Shown in pieces: positions 26,629-36,688 of a DNA stretch of 64,000 bases (position 1 is the first letter of the stretch; each line of letters starts with the position of its first letter). This DNA is from Afipia sp. GAS231 (GTDB taxonomy: Bacteria > Pseudomonadota > Alphaproteobacteria > Rhizobiales > Xanthobacteraceae), in assembly GCF_900103365.1 (NCBI RefSeq), contig NZ_LT629703.1:3100001-3164000 (forward strand). The letters run 5' to 3'. Both the position numbers and the translations under genes were made by a program. The notes below the pieces were generated by a model. The model was given only the letters and a program-made list of their open reading frames with translations. It searched no databases and was not told the DNA's origin.

Positions 26629-26661
26629 CCGTTACCCCCGAATTGAAATTTGCGATGACCG

Positions 26662-28260
26662 CTACTTGGCCGGCGGCACGACGAAGATATTCCACGCCGT
26701 CGCCGCCCCGGCGATGCCGAGCGTAAACCGACGGGTAGTGACCACCATGCGTTCGCCATTGGCGGCATGGAGCTTCATCCAGGCCTCACACTTTTCCAGC
26801 TTCCAGTCGCCGGTTTCGCAAACGCCGATGAAGCCGGAGTGCTTGGCTTCCTCGAGCGAAGTCAGACCCGACGACCACGGCTCGTCCGGCGTCAGCGGCG
26901 CCGGATGATCGGGGCTGTAAAAGGTGATGGGCTCGCCGGTATCGGTATAGGCCGCGACCACCGGCCAGCGCGAATGAAACCGGGTCTGCCACACCTCGGT
27001 CAGTTCGCGCGCCAGTTCGGAACGCGCGCGATAGGTCGCGCCTTCATTGCGCTTCTGATCCAGTTCATAGGCGACGATCTTCGGCGAGGCCGCGAGCACC
27101 GCGAGCGAAATCACCAGCCAGGTCGCCGTGAGGCTCGACAGCGCGATCTGCCGCACCCGCACCGCGGGTATCGCGACCAGCGCCAGCGGCACCAGGAAGA
27201 ACAATGGAATGCCCCAGTCGGTCTTGATGTAGGTTTCGAACATCACCGCGCCGATCGGCGGCCCGAGCGCGACGATCAGCTGCACGATCCACACGTTGCG
27301 GGCCTGCGGCATATTCACGCTCGCGTTGGGGCCACGCGACCAGAATGAGAACAGCCTCCAGCGCCGCGGCGGCCACGCCAGCGCGAGCGCCGCCAGAAGC
27401 GCCGGCACCGCCACCAGCCCAAGATTATGACCGAGATACCCGACCGCGAGATCGATCAGCTGCGCACGATCGGACTGATGATAGCTGTCGCCGGCATAGG
27501 TCAGCGCGATAAAATTCACCTGCTTCAGCCACAGGAAATGCGGGATCATCGCCACCACCAGCGTGGCGATCGCGACCCACGGCGCCGGCGAACGCAGGAA
27601 CTGCAGCCTTGCAGGGTGAATCAGCGCGGCAAGGCCGATGGCGCCGATCATGGTCAGCACCCAGTATTTCGTCATCAGCGCCAGCGCGCCGGCCAAGCCG
27701 AGCCAGATGCCGGAATTCACGCTGCGTTTTTCGAACGCATCGAGATAGGCCAGCATCAACAGCGGCAGCGTGACGAGTTGCAGAATATCCGGATTGTATT
27801 TGAAGCCCTTGAAATTGAAGATCGGATAGAGCGCGAGCATCACCACGACCAGGAAGGCGCGGCGGCGATCGACCACGCGCAGCGCCAGCAGCCAGCAGAT
27901 CACGAGCCCGCACGCGAGCGTCGTCATCGCCAGCGCGTAGGTCGCCCAGTCCTTGACCGGAAAGATCATGAACCAGACGCCGGCGACCCAGCCCGACAGC
28001 GGCGGGTGCTTGCCATAGCCCAGCAGGAACTTCTGGCCCCAGGCGTAGGCCTCCGCGACGTCCATGTGGACGTCCTGGCCGGTCTTCAGGTTGACCAGAA
28101 TCAGGGTCCACAGCACGGCATGGATCGTGGCAAAGCCGATCACCAGCCAAAGACTGGCCTTGGGATCGCTGGCGCGCGAGGCCAGCCTTGCCCCCAGCCG
28201 CCGGAGCGAGGGAACGCGCTTGCCGCGGGCGGCCGCGGGTAAAATGGATGCAGTCGACAT
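26662..28260 (-). CDS. Glycosyltransferase family 39 (ArnT/PMT-like) membrane protein
   Basis: 532 residues with about ten to twelve hydrophobic helices. The first periplasmic loop has the acidic residues of HMDVAEAYAWGQ followed by GKHPPLSGW, which matches the catalytic loop of undecaprenyl-phosphate-sugar-using transferases such as ArnT and dolichyl-phosphate mannosyltransferases. The C-terminal ~150 residues are periplasmic. It would add a sugar to a lipid, protein or polysaccharide on the outer face of the inner membrane; the acceptor is unknown. It is divergent from lepA. Confidence 0.85.
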   Translation of the reverse strand: MSTASILPAAARGKRVPSLRRLGARLASRASDPKASLWLVIGFATIHAVLWTLILVNLKTGQDVHMDVAEAYAWGQKFLLGYGKHPPLSGWVAGVWFMIFPVKDWATYALAMTTLACGLVICWLLALRVVDRRRAFLVVVMLALYPIFNFKGFKYNPDILQLVTLPLLMLAYLDAFEKRSVNSGIWLGLAGALALMTKYWVLTMIGAIGLAALIHPARLQFLRSPAPWVAIATLVVAMIPHFLWLKQVNFIALTYAGDSYHQSDRAQLIDLAVGYLGHNLGLVAVPALLAALALAWPPRRWRLFSFWSRGPNASVNMPQARNVWIVQLIVALGPPIGAVMFETYIKTDWGIPLFFLVPLALVAIPAVRVRQIALSSLTATWLVISLAVLAASPKIVAYELDQKRNEGATYRARSELARELTEVWQTRFHSRWPVVAAYTDTGEPITFYSPDHPAPLTPDEPWSSGLTSLEEAKHSGFIGVCETGDWKLEKCEAWMKLHAANGERMVVTTRRFTLGIAGAATAWNIFVVPPAK

Positions 28261-28375
28261 ACTTGCGTGCGTAGCGCGTTTTTGGTTGCTATGGAATCAG
28301 CCAGGCGTGAAGAAAGCCCCTTAAAATACAGCAATATGGTTGCCGCACGGGGATGTGAATGCTATCCCGCGCCCC

Positions 28376-30187
28376 ATGACAACCGTCCCCATTTCCAACA
28401 TCCGCAACTTCTCCATCGTCGCCCATATCGACCATGGCAAATCGACGCTGGCCGACCGCCTGATCCAGATGACGGGCGGGCTGACCGATCGCGAAATGGC
28501 GGGCAAGGAACAAGTGCTCGATTCCATGGATATCGAGCGCGAGCGCGGCATCACCATCAAGGCGCAGACCGTCCGGCTCAGCTATCACGCCAAGGACGGC
28601 AAGGATTACATCTTCAATCTGATGGACACGCCCGGCCATGTCGACTTCGCCTACGAAGTCTCGCGCTCGCTGGCGGCCTGCGAGGGTTCGCTGCTGGTGG
28701 TCGACGCCAGCCAGGGCGTCGAGGCGCAGACGCTCGCCAACGTCTATCACGCGCTCGACGCCGGTCACGAGATCGTGCCGATCCTCAACAAGGTCGATCT
28801 CCCGGCAGCCGAGCCCGAACAGGTCAGGAAGCAGATCGAGGACGTGATCGGCATCGACGCCTCCGACGCCGTGATGATCTCGGCCAAGACCGGCCTCGGC
28901 GTTCCCGACGTGCTGGAAGCCATCGTCACCCGCCTGCCGCCGCCGAAGGGCGACCGCGACGCGACGCTGAAGGCGCTGCTGGTCGATAGCTGGTACGACG
29001 TCTATCTCGGCGTCGTCGTGCTCGTTCGTGTGGTCGACGGCGTGATGAAGAAGAACAGCCGCATCCGCATGATGGGTACCGGCGCCGCCTACGACGTCGA
29101 GCGCGTCGGCTTCTTCACGCCGAAGATGACGCCGGTCGACGAACTCGGCCCCGGCGAGATCGGCTTCATCACCGCGGCAATCAAGGAAGTCGCCGACACC
29201 CGCGTCGGCGACACCATCACCGACGACCGCAAGCCGATCACCGAGATGCTGCCGGGCTTCAAGCCGGCGATCCCGGTGGTATTCTGCGGCCTGTTCCCGG
29301 TCGACGCCGACGACTTCGAGACGCTGCGCGCGGCGATGGGCAAGCTGCGGCTCAACGACGCCAGCTTCTCGTTCGAGATGGAAACCTCCGCGGCGTTGGG
29401 CTTCGGCTTCCGCTGCGGCTTCCTCGGGCTGTTGCATCTGGAAATCATCCAGGAGCGGCTATCGCGTGAGTTCGACCTCAATTTGATCGCGACCGCGCCG
29501 AGCGTCATTTACAAGATGCATCTGACCGACGGTCAGGAGATCGAGATCCACAATCCCGTCGACATGCCCGACGTGGTCAAGATCGCCGAAATCCAGGAGC
29601 CGTGGATCGAGGCCACGATCCTCACGCCGGACGAATATCTCGGCAGCGTGCTGAAGCTGTGCCAGGACCGCCGCGGTTCGCAGAGGGAGCTCACTTACGT
29701 CGGCTCCCGCGCGATGGTGAAATACGACCTGCCGCTCAACGAAGTGGTGTTCGATTTCTACGACCGGCTGAAATCGGTCTCGAAGGGCTACGCCTCGTTC
29801 GACTATCACCTGACCGACTACAAGCCGGCGGATCTCGTCAAGATGCAGATCCTGGTCAACCTCGAGCCGGTCGACGCGCTGTCGATGCTGGTGCATCGGA
29901 CCCGCGCCGAGGGCCGCGGCCGCGCCATGGTCGAGCGGATGAAGGAGCTGATTCCGCCGCACATGTTCGTGATCCCGATCCAGGCTGCGATCGGCGGCAA
30001 AGTGATCGCCCGCGAAACCGTCCGCGCGCTGCGCAAGGACGTCACCGCAAAATGCTACGGCGGCGACATCACGCGTAAACGCAAACTTCTGGAGAAGCAG
30101 AAGGAAGGCAAGAAGAAGATGCGGCAGTTCGGCAAGGTCGACATCCCGCAGGAAGCGTTCATTGCCGCGCTGAAGGTGGATAGCTGA
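28376..30187 (+). CDS. lepA: Elongation factor 4 (ribosomal back-translocase)
   Basis: 603 residues, normal for LepA. The GTPase motifs are [14 protein letters not shown] (G1), RGITIKAQ (G2), DTPGHVDF (G3), NKVDL (G4) and SAKTG (G5). The later domains include [17 protein letters not shown] and the LepA-specific C-terminal end [20 protein letters not shown]. It binds ribosomes and can move tRNAs backwards. The ATG at 28376 is used because the 12 upstream in-frame codons do not resemble LepA. A family G repeat begins 47 bp after the stop. Confidence 0.97.
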   Translation: MTTVPISNIRNFSIVAHIDHGKSTLADRLIQMTGGLTDREMAGKEQVLDSMDIERERGITIKAQTVRLSYHAKDGKDYIFNLMDTPGHVDFAYEVSRSLAACEGSLLVVDASQGVEAQTLANVYHALDAGHEIVPILNKVDLPAAEPEQVRKQIEDVIGIDASDAVMISAKTGLGVPDVLEAIVTRLPPPKGDRDATLKALLVDSWYDVYLGVVVLVRVVDGVMKKNSRIRMMGTGAAYDVERVGFFTPKMTPVDELGPGEIGFITAAIKEVADTRVGDTITDDRKPITEMLPGFKPAIPVVFCGLFPVDADDFETLRAAMGKLRLNDASFSFEMETSAALGFGFRCGFLGLLHLEIIQERLSREFDLNLIATAPSVIYKMHLTDGQEIEIHNPVDMPDVVKIAEIQEPWIEATILTPDEYLGSVLKLCQDRRGSQRELTYVGSRAMVKYDLPLNEVVFDFYDRLKSVSKGYASFDYHLTDYKPADLVKMQILVNLEPVDALSMLVHRTRAEGRGRAMVERMKELIPPHMFVIPIQAAIGGKVIARETVRALRKDVTAKCYGGDITRKRKLLEKQKEGKKKMRQFGKVDIPQEAFIAALKVDS

Positions 30188-30501
30188 GGTAGGTGCTCAG
30201 CTCGCCAATCCAGCGTTTCAGTGGCCGCACTACAAAATATCGAAAACAACCCCATGCACAGTAGCCGGTGGCGGGCCGACGCGGGCCATGCTGATTTTCC
30301 GAAATTTGGTTGACACGTCGGGCAAATCAGAGGCATGATATGATCATTGCACTTCCCGCGATCGGCAGCAGCCTCAATCAGCCGTTCGACGGCGATCAGG
30401 CGGCTGCATCGAGGTCGAATTCGACGTCAGTCTTAGGGTATTATCGTCTCGCTCCCACGATAACCACTACCTTGCGCTTGCCGCTCTGGTTGCGGGTGTA
30501 G
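30188..30501. other. Intergenic stretch with a possible transposase scrap
   Basis: Apart from the family G repeat (30234-30264) no complete gene is seen. On the minus strand around 30452-30505 the frame reads RNQSGKRKVVVIVGARR, which faintly resembles a segment of IS1595/ISXO2-type transposases. It is short, stops quickly and has no terminal repeats around it, so it is at best a decayed fragment. A 53-codon + strand frame (30340-30501) has no recognisable content. Confidence 0.25.
30234..30264 (+). repeat. Short dispersed repeat, family G, copy 2
   Basis: aaaatatcgaaaacaacccc followed by atgcacagtag. It differs from copy 1 at a few positions and lies 47 bp after the lepA stop. Confidence 0.8.
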
Positions 30502-30666
30502 CGCCGGTCAAGGCTATCGGCCTTCAAGCGGCTAAGGAAGCATGGCCTGAAGGAAACGGAGGCTTCGATTACCAATAAGCTGGCGAGGGGCACATTCCCG
30601 GCCACGTTCTTTCTGGCTTGTATTGCGGCGATGGAGCTGGACGGGGTAGCATTGGAGCAAATCTAA
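30502..30666 (+). pseudogene. 5'-truncated DUF6471-type gene
   Basis: The frame reads FKRLRKHGLKETEASITNKL, then ARGTFPATFFLACIAAM and ELDGVALEQI-stop. This matches my memory of the C-terminal two thirds of small DUF6471 proteins, which resemble DNA-binding helix-turn-helix proteins. A TAG at 30499 closes the frame upstream and there is no in-frame ATG before the conserved part. The first ~25 residues are missing, so it is probably a dead gene. It marks the left side of the accessory patch. Confidence 0.55.
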
Positions 30667-30702
30667 CGTGGCCGCCGCCGTCTTCGTAGTTCGTGGAGGG
30701 CG

Positions 30703-31521
30703 ATGATGCAAAATGACAGCACCAACATCCCGCCCATGACTGAAACAATCGACAGCGCACATGCGGCCGCCTCAACCCTATTTCTTGGCCACAATGGCGA
30801 ATGGTGGGATTCCTCTCTCATATTGGCCGTTATATTCGCGGCGCTAGCAGCCATAGCTATTGGCGTAACTACGGCGGGCTCCATTATCTCGCACACGCGC
30901 GAAGCTGCGTCGGCAGAGCGAGCGCTGGAGGCATACAAACTTGCGGTTGATGACAGGGTAGCCGACGCCAAAAAAGAGGGAATCGCAGCCGGCAAGTCGG
31001 CAGGTGATGCGCTTCTCAAAGCGGCAGAGCTCGAAAAGCAAGCCGAACAGCTGCGGAAAGATACGGCAGAAGCAAATGCTCGCGCCGCCGAAGCTAAATT
31101 GGAGTTGGAAAAATTTAGAGCTCCACGCACGCTTTCCATTGAGCAGCAGCGGCGAGTTTCCGAGAAACTTAGGCCATTCGCGCCCCGGCAATTCGATGTT
31201 GCGATGCCGCCCGGGGACTCCGAGGCCGCCCAATTGATGATAATCCTTGTCACAGTGCTTAGGGATGCGGGCTGGACGCAAGTCCCATGGAAATACCCCG
31301 ATGGATTCCAAGGGCTCATGTTCACCACAAGCGGGTTCGAGTCGGCCGGCAACGCCACCATCCAAGGCCTGTCCATAGTAGGACAAGTTTCAGAGGTCCG
31401 AGCGATCACCGCGGTTGTTGACGCTCTGAACGCCGAAGGCGTCCCAACAGATGCCCATGGCGTTGAGGGCATCAAAAACGACAACCCTACCGTCATGCAC
31501 ATAATGATCGGACGGAAGTAG
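30703..31521 (+). CDS. Unknown membrane-anchored coiled-coil protein
   Basis: 272 residues; not recognised. A short polar start is followed by one transmembrane helix at about 38-60 (SLILAVIFAALAAIAIGVTT). Residues about 65-140 are a charged heptad-like coiled coil (KAAELEKQAEQLRKDTAEAN). The C-terminal ~130 residues, starting at RTLSIEQQRRVSEKL, form a compact alpha/beta-looking domain that ends HGVEGIKNDNPTVMHIMIG. Such a layout suggests a membrane-tethered scaffold or sensor; no function is claimed. GGAGG lies 6 bp before the ATG. Base composition is lower in GC than the neighbours, consistent with recent acquisition (inference). Confidence 0.65.
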   Translation: MMQNDSTNIPPMTETIDSAHAAASTLFLGHNGEWWDSSLILAVIFAALAAIAIGVTTAGSIISHTREAASAERALEAYKLAVDDRVADAKKEGIAAGKSAGDALLKAAELEKQAEQLRKDTAEANARAAEAKLELEKFRAPRTLSIEQQRRVSEKLRPFAPRQFDVAMPPGDSEAAQLMIILVTVLRDAGWTQVPWKYPDGFQGLMFTTSGFESAGNATIQGLSIVGQVSEVRAITAVVDALNAEGVPTDAHGVEGIKNDNPTVMHIMIGRK

Positions 31522-32011
31522 CCGAGGCGCTCACGGCGCCTCCCCAGCTAGGTCTGGCCTTGTCGCAGCGCTTGTGGAGTTTACGCCACAATACAACCGC
31601 GTTGAACCACTTTCTAAGCGTCATAGCCTGCCACAACAAGGGCGAGCGCGTCTGGTACAAAGGCGTCGCCGATGATCCAGCAATGGTGGCGACCGGTCCG
31701 GAAATTGGACGATCAGACGTTCGCCGCCGACATGCTGCTTCGCGGCGCCGACGAACAGAATTTCGGAAGAACCCGGCCGACGCCTGGTTCGACTTTAAGG
31801 GATGCGATCCCTACGACGTAGAAGAGCAGTCCCTCCTTCTGCCGGACGACGAGATCCCCACTATACTCACACTACGCCGCCAGGCGATCGCTTGGGTCCC
31901 TTTTATTGCTTCGCGTCGCCCCGGAATGTCGGGTCGTCTTGCTCTCCGCATGCGGATAGGCCACGATCTCCCTTGCGCACCATCAACAAGATAAAAAAGC
32001 GCGAGGAACGC
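31522..32011. other. Gene-poor stretch, probably decayed sequence
   Basis: No convincing gene in 490 bp. A + strand frame at 31560-31994 gives 144 residues without recognisable motifs; the reading shifts between frames around 31680-31780 (MIQQWWRPVRKLDDQTF in one frame, ADAWFDFKGCDPYDVEEQ in another). That would fit a degraded coding sequence with a frameshift, but I cannot name the parent. The last ~40 bases hold the ribosome-binding site of the MFS gene. Confidence 0.4.
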
Positions 32012-33247
32012 ATGAGCAAATCCCACAATTTCAACTACGGCTGGGTCGTGGTCGGCGCCGGCGCCTTGATGACCTGCGTCGGCTTCGGCGCGATGCTGTC
32101 GCTGGCGGTGTTCCTGCAGCCGATTTCGAACGCGATGGGCTGGTCGCGCAGCGGCGTCTCGGCGGCGGCGACGATCGATTTCCTCTGCATGGGGTTAGCT
32201 GCATTTTTCTGGGGCGCGCTGTCCGACTGGTTCGGCACCCGCATCGTTGTGCTCGCAGGCAGCCTACTGCTCGGGGCTGGGCTGGTGCTGGCAAGCCAGG
32301 CCAATACGCTCTGGCAATTCCAGCTTTCGTTCGGCGTGCTGATCGGGGTCGCGGCCGGCAGCTTCTACGCGCCGATGGTCGCGGTCGCGAGCGCCTGGGT
32401 CGAGCAGCACCGCAGCCTCGCGGTCGCATTGGTGTCCGCCGGCATGGGCGTGGCGCCGCTGACGGTGGCGCCTTCGGCGAGCTACCTGATCACGGCCTAT
32501 GACTGGCGCACCGCGATGCTGGTGATCGGCATCGCGGCATGGGTGCTGTTGATTCCGGCCGCCTTCCTCGTTCGCCCGGCGCCGCCGGCTGCGGCACCCG
32601 CCACGACAGGCGGAGCCGGATTGCCGGAAATGCAATGGACGGTGGCGCAGGCGTTGCGGACGCCGCAATTCATCACGCTGGCGCTGGCGCATTTCGCCTG
32701 CTGCGCGGCACATTCCGGGCCGATCTTCCACATGGTGAGCTACGCCATGATCTGCGGCATCGCGCCGTTGACCGCGGTCACGGTCTATAGCCTCGCCGGC
32801 TTCTCCGGCCTCGGCGGCCGCCTGCTGCTCGGCGCGATGGCCGACCGCCTCGGCGCCAAGCCGGTGCTGGTCGGCGGCCTGTTCGTGCAGGCGCTGGCGA
32901 TTGCGACCTATCTCGCGGTTGGAGGGCTCGGCGAATTCTATGCGCTGTCTGTCGTGTTCGGTATCGCCTATGGCGGCGTGATGCCGCTCTATGCGGTGCT
33001 TGTGCGCGAATATTTCGGCGCGCGCATCATGGGATCCGTGTTTGGCGCCGTGTCCGCGTTCGCCAGCCTCGGCATGGCGCTCGGACCGCTGGCCGGCGGA
33101 TGGGTGTTCGACACCTATCACGGCTACTGGTGGCTCCATGTCGGTTCCTTCGGCATCGGAATGGCCGCAATCGCGGTGGCGCTGAGCTTTCCGTCGGCGC
33201 AGCGACCGCCACACCCCTCGCTCGACCTCGGCCGCGCGATGGCATGA
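32012..33247 (+). CDS. MFS transporter, oxalate/monocarboxylate-like
   Basis: 411 residues with about 12 transmembrane helices. It opens FNYGWVVVGAGALMTCVGFG, typical of OFA/monocarboxylate-type permeases. The loop 2-3 motif is LSDWFGTRIVV and its counterpart in the second half is GAMADRLGAKPVLV. The substrate is unknown; an organic acid is the usual guess for this group. The ATG at 32012 follows GAGGA. The next gene, a flavin monooxygenase-like protein on the same strand 92 bp away, suggests uptake and oxidation of an organic compound (inference). Confidence 0.85.
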   Translation: MSKSHNFNYGWVVVGAGALMTCVGFGAMLSLAVFLQPISNAMGWSRSGVSAAATIDFLCMGLAAFFWGALSDWFGTRIVVLAGSLLLGAGLVLASQANTLWQFQLSFGVLIGVAAGSFYAPMVAVASAWVEQHRSLAVALVSAGMGVAPLTVAPSASYLITAYDWRTAMLVIGIAAWVLLIPAAFLVRPAPPAAAPATTGGAGLPEMQWTVAQALRTPQFITLALAHFACCAAHSGPIFHMVSYAMICGIAPLTAVTVYSLAGFSGLGGRLLLGAMADRLGAKPVLVGGLFVQALAIATYLAVGGLGEFYALSVVFGIAYGGVMPLYAVLVREYFGARIMGSVFGAVSAFASLGMALGPLAGGWVFDTYHGYWWLHVGSFGIGMAAIAVALSFPSAQRPPHPSLDLGRAMA

Positions 33248-33339
33248 TGCGAGGACGGACGTCCTCCCTGGCTTGATCGCGCGCGGCGGATGGGCCACCA
33301 TCGCGCCGCGCCAAAAAATAAGAGACTGCGAGGAAACGC

Positions 33340-34512
33340 ATGAACAAGCAGCCCGGCTTTGACCTCGTCGAAAGCGCCCGTTCGCTGCAGCCCTTGATCA
33401 CGCGCGATTCCGACGAGATCGAGCGGACCCGACGGTTGACGCCGGCCGTCACCTCCGCCCTGATCGAAAACGGTCTCTATCGCTCGCTATTGCCGCAGAG
33501 CCTCGGCGGCAGTGAGGCGCCGCTCGAAACCTTCATGCAGATGCAGGAGGAGATCGCCAAGGCCGACGCCTCGACCGCATGGTGCCTCGGCCAGTGCAGC
33601 GTCTGCGCCATGACCGCGGCCTATCTCGATCCCGATGCCGCCAACGAGATTTTCAACACCGCACCCGGCATCCTCGCCTGGGGCGCGATCGCGCATGAAG
33701 TGCAGGCGGTTCCGGGCGGCTACAAGGCCAGTGCGCGTTGGGACTTCGCCTCCGGCTCGCGGCAGGCAAGCTGGTTGGGTGCCCATGTCCGGGTCGTCGA
33801 GGCCGACGGCACCCAGCGGCGCAAGAAAGACGGCTCGCCGGAGATCCGCACCATCCTGTTCCCGATGGCGAGCGCCACGATGTACGACGTCTGGGACGTC
33901 ATTGGGCTGCGGGGAACCGGCACCGATTCCTATTCGGTCGAAAATCTCTTCATCCCGGAAAAATTCGCAGCCCTGCGCGACGACCCGACGGCGTTGCGGG
34001 AAAACGGCGCGCTGTACAAGCTCACCACCAACATGGTGTTCAGCATGGGTTTTGGCGCGACATCGCTTGGGCTCGCCCGCGCCACGCTGGACGCCGCCAC
34101 CGAACTCGCCCGCGGCAAGACACCGCAAGGCCTCAAGGCGATGAAGGACAACAATGCGGTGCAAGGCCTGATCGGCAAGACCGAGGCGACCCTGCGCGCC
34201 GCGCGCGCCTATCTCTACACCACCGCGGCCGAAGTCTGGCGCGATCTATCGCGCGGCGACCCGCTCACCGAACAGCATCGCATCGCGCTCCGCATCGCCG
34301 CGACCTGGACCATTCATCAATCGGCTGCGGTGGTCGATACCGCCTATCACATGGCCGGCGCCACCGCCGTATTCGCGGCCAACAAGTTCGAACGGCGTTT
34401 TCGCGACATGCACGCCATCGCCCAGCAGATCCAGGCGCGCAACACCCACTACGAGGATGCCGGCAAGGCGATCCTTTCCACCAGCCTCGCCACCCCGCCG
34501 ACGGCGCGATGA
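33340..34512 (+). CDS. Acyl-CoA-dehydrogenase-fold flavin monooxygenase-like protein
   Basis: 390 residues. The fold is that of acyl-CoA dehydrogenases, but the sequence type is the HpaB/DszC/HsaA-like group: GLYRSLLPQSLGGSEAPLET, DASTAWCLGQCS, WGAIAHEVQAVPGGYKASAR, and RGTGTDSYSVENLFIP. The usual catalytic glutamate region of true dehydrogenases is not obvious. Members use reduced flavin and oxygen to hydroxylate aromatic or sulfur compounds; the substrate here is unknown. GAGGA lies before the ATG. A partner flavin reductase is not in the window. Confidence 0.8.
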   Translation: MNKQPGFDLVESARSLQPLITRDSDEIERTRRLTPAVTSALIENGLYRSLLPQSLGGSEAPLETFMQMQEEIAKADASTAWCLGQCSVCAMTAAYLDPDAANEIFNTAPGILAWGAIAHEVQAVPGGYKASARWDFASGSRQASWLGAHVRVVEADGTQRRKKDGSPEIRTILFPMASATMYDVWDVIGLRGTGTDSYSVENLFIPEKFAALRDDPTALRENGALYKLTTNMVFSMGFGATSLGLARATLDAATELARGKTPQGLKAMKDNNAVQGLIGKTEATLRAARAYLYTTAAEVWRDLSRGDPLTEQHRIALRIAATWTIHQSAAVVDTAYHMAGATAVFAANKFERRFRDMHAIAQQIQARNTHYEDAGKAILSTSLATPPTAR

Positions 34513-34646
34513 GGCCGTGCCATGCAACCGGGCCGTAGCAGCCCTGCGCTTGCACCGTCATTCGACGGGCCCCTGATGCCCTTTGTTGTTAAGCATTTTC
34601 TGAGAAGTTCGGAGAACATCCATTTGCAGGATTTTCCGGTTCCCGA

Positions 34647-36614
34647 ATGTTCAAGATCCGATCCATTGCCGCCCGCCTGATCCTCGCAATCGCACTGACG
34701 GTGGCGGTCGCTTGTGCGATCCTCGGCGGCTTCTCCATCAGCCAGCAGCGCGCGCTGACGCGGTTGGCGCTCGATCAGCAACTCAAGCTGCAATATGACA
34801 GCGTCACCGCCGCGATCGATTATGAGGGACGCGCCGCGCTCGCCGTCTCCGCCGTGATTGCAGCACTACCGCCGGTCGGCGACGCCGTTGCCAAGGGGGA
34901 CCGCGACGGCCTCGGTAAGTTGCTCGGCGACGCCCTAGAATCGATGAAGGCGCAAGGCATCCCGCTGATCTCGTTCTGGCAGGCCCCCGCGGTTGCCCTG
35001 TACCGCGTCCATGCGCCAAAGGTCTTTGGCGACGACGCCTCAGCGCGGCGCACGACCGTCGTGGAATCGATCCGGAACGGAAAGCCGATCGTCGGCGTCG
35101 AACCCGGCCGCGAAGCCCTTTCAATCTTCGGCATGACGCCGATCATGCGCGACGGCAAGACGCTCGCCAATGTCGACGTCGGCGCCGCCTTCGGCAAGGA
35201 ATTCGTCGACCGCGCCAAGAAGCGCTTCGGCATCGACCTCGCCGTGCACTCCTACGATGGCAAGGCGTTCAAGCGGCTGTCCTCGACCTTCGGCGACAGC
35301 GTGGTGGCAACCCAGGACGAACTCAAGAACGTGATGAACGGCGCGGTGCTGCAGCGCGACGCTGTCCTCGACGGTCATTCGGCTGCCCTCTATCTCGGGC
35401 AGATCAGAAACTATGCCGGCCAGCCGGTCGCGGTGCTCGAGATCATCAAGGACACCACCGAATACGAGGCGGCCGCCGCGAGCGCGCAGCGCAACCTGAT
35501 TCTCGGCACGGTCGCCATCCTGGCGGTAGCCGTCGTGCTGGCATTCCTGCTCGGCCGCGGCCTGTCGCGGCCGCTCGCCGCCATCACCGCCGTGATGAAC
35601 CGGCTTTCCAGCGGCGAAATCGACGTCACCATCCCCGGCAGCGAACGCCGCGACGAACTCGGCACCATGGCGGCGGCGGTCGACGTGTTCCGCCGCAGCA
35701 TGATCGAGGCACGCGGCATGCGCGACGCGCAAGAAGCTTCCAAGCAGCAGGCCGAACGCGAGAAGCGAGCCTTGCAGCGGCAGATGGCCGACCGCTTCGA
35801 GGCCGACGTCAAGAGCGTCGTCGCCACCGTCGCCAAAGCGACGTCGGAGATGCAGCGCGTGGCCGGCGAAATCACTTCCAGCGTCAACGGCACCTCGGAA
35901 CAGGCCGCTGCCGCGGCTGCGGCCTCCGAAGAGGCTTCCGCCAGCGTCAGCACGGTGGCCGCCGCTACCGAGGAGCTCGCCTCCTCGGTCAGCGAGATCG
36001 GCCGCCAGGTCACTCATTCAAGCCAGGTCGCCGACGACGCCGTGGTCAAGGCCGGGCAAACCACCGAAATGGTCGGCAGCCTCGCTACTGCTGCCGAAAA
36101 GATCGGCGATGTGCTGCGGCTGATCGGCGCGATCGCGAGCCAGACCAACCTCCTGGCGCTCAACGCGACCATCGAGGCCGCACGCGCCGGCGACGCCGGC
36201 CGGGGCTTTGCCGTCGTCGCCTCCGAGGTCAAGAACCTCGCCAGCCAGACCGCGAAGGCGACCGAGGAGATCGCGGGGCAAGTCGCCGCCATCCAGTCCG
36301 CGACCGGCAATTGCGTGACTGCCATCGGCGGCATCAGCGACACCATTCGGGAGATCAGCGGCATCGCCACCACGATCGCCGCCGCCGTCGAACAACAGGG
36401 GTCTGCGACCCGGGAGATTGCACGCAGCGTGCAGCAGGCCGCCACCGGCACCAGCGAAGTCTCGGTCAACGTCACCGGCGCCAGCCAGTCCGCCGACCGC
36501 TCGCGCGCGCTCGCCGACAACGTGCTGGCCGCCACCGGCCAGCTCGGCCGTCAGGCCGATGCGCTGCATGAAAGCGTCGATACCTTCCTGGCTGGCCTGC
36601 GCGACGCCGCATAG
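34647..36614 (+). CDS. Methyl-accepting chemotaxis protein
   Basis: 655 residues. N-terminal helix about 7-30; periplasmic sensor about 30-285, probably a Cache-type domain with [36 protein letters not shown] and [18 protein letters not shown]; second helix about 288-310 ([20 protein letters not shown]); HAMP; then the signalling domain. Its hairpin tip reads [20 protein letters not shown], and [14 protein letters not shown] follows. It would relay ligand binding to CheA/CheW. The tip and lack of a CheR pentapeptide at the C-terminus are usual for alphaproteobacterial receptors. No che genes are near. Confidence 0.95.
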   Translation: MFKIRSIAARLILAIALTVAVACAILGGFSISQQRALTRLALDQQLKLQYDSVTAAIDYEGRAALAVSAVIAALPPVGDAVAKGDRDGLGKLLGDALESMKAQGIPLISFWQAPAVALYRVHAPKVFGDDASARRTTVVESIRNGKPIVGVEPGREALSIFGMTPIMRDGKTLANVDVGAAFGKEFVDRAKKRFGIDLAVHSYDGKAFKRLSSTFGDSVVATQDELKNVMNGAVLQRDAVLDGHSAALYLGQIRNYAGQPVAVLEIIKDTTEYEAAAASAQRNLILGTVAILAVAVVLAFLLGRGLSRPLAAITAVMNRLSSGEIDVTIPGSERRDELGTMAAAVDVFRRSMIEARGMRDAQEASKQQAEREKRALQRQMADRFEADVKSVVATVAKATSEMQRVAGEITSSVNGTSEQAAAAAAASEEASASVSTVAAATEELASSVSEIGRQVTHSSQVADDAVVKAGQTTEMVGSLATAAEKIGDVLRLIGAIASQTNLLALNATIEAARAGDAGRGFAVVASEVKNLASQTAKATEEIAGQVAAIQSATGNCVTAIGGISDTIREISGIATTIAAAVEQQGSATREIARSVQQAATGTSEVSVNVTGASQSADRSRALADNVLAATGQLGRQADALHESVDTFLAGLRDAA

Positions 36615-36688
36615 GCGTAGTCGCGGCCCGCTTCCGATTGTGCCGCAGATATTCTAGTCTGTCGGGCGCAATGCGCGGACAGGCTGCG

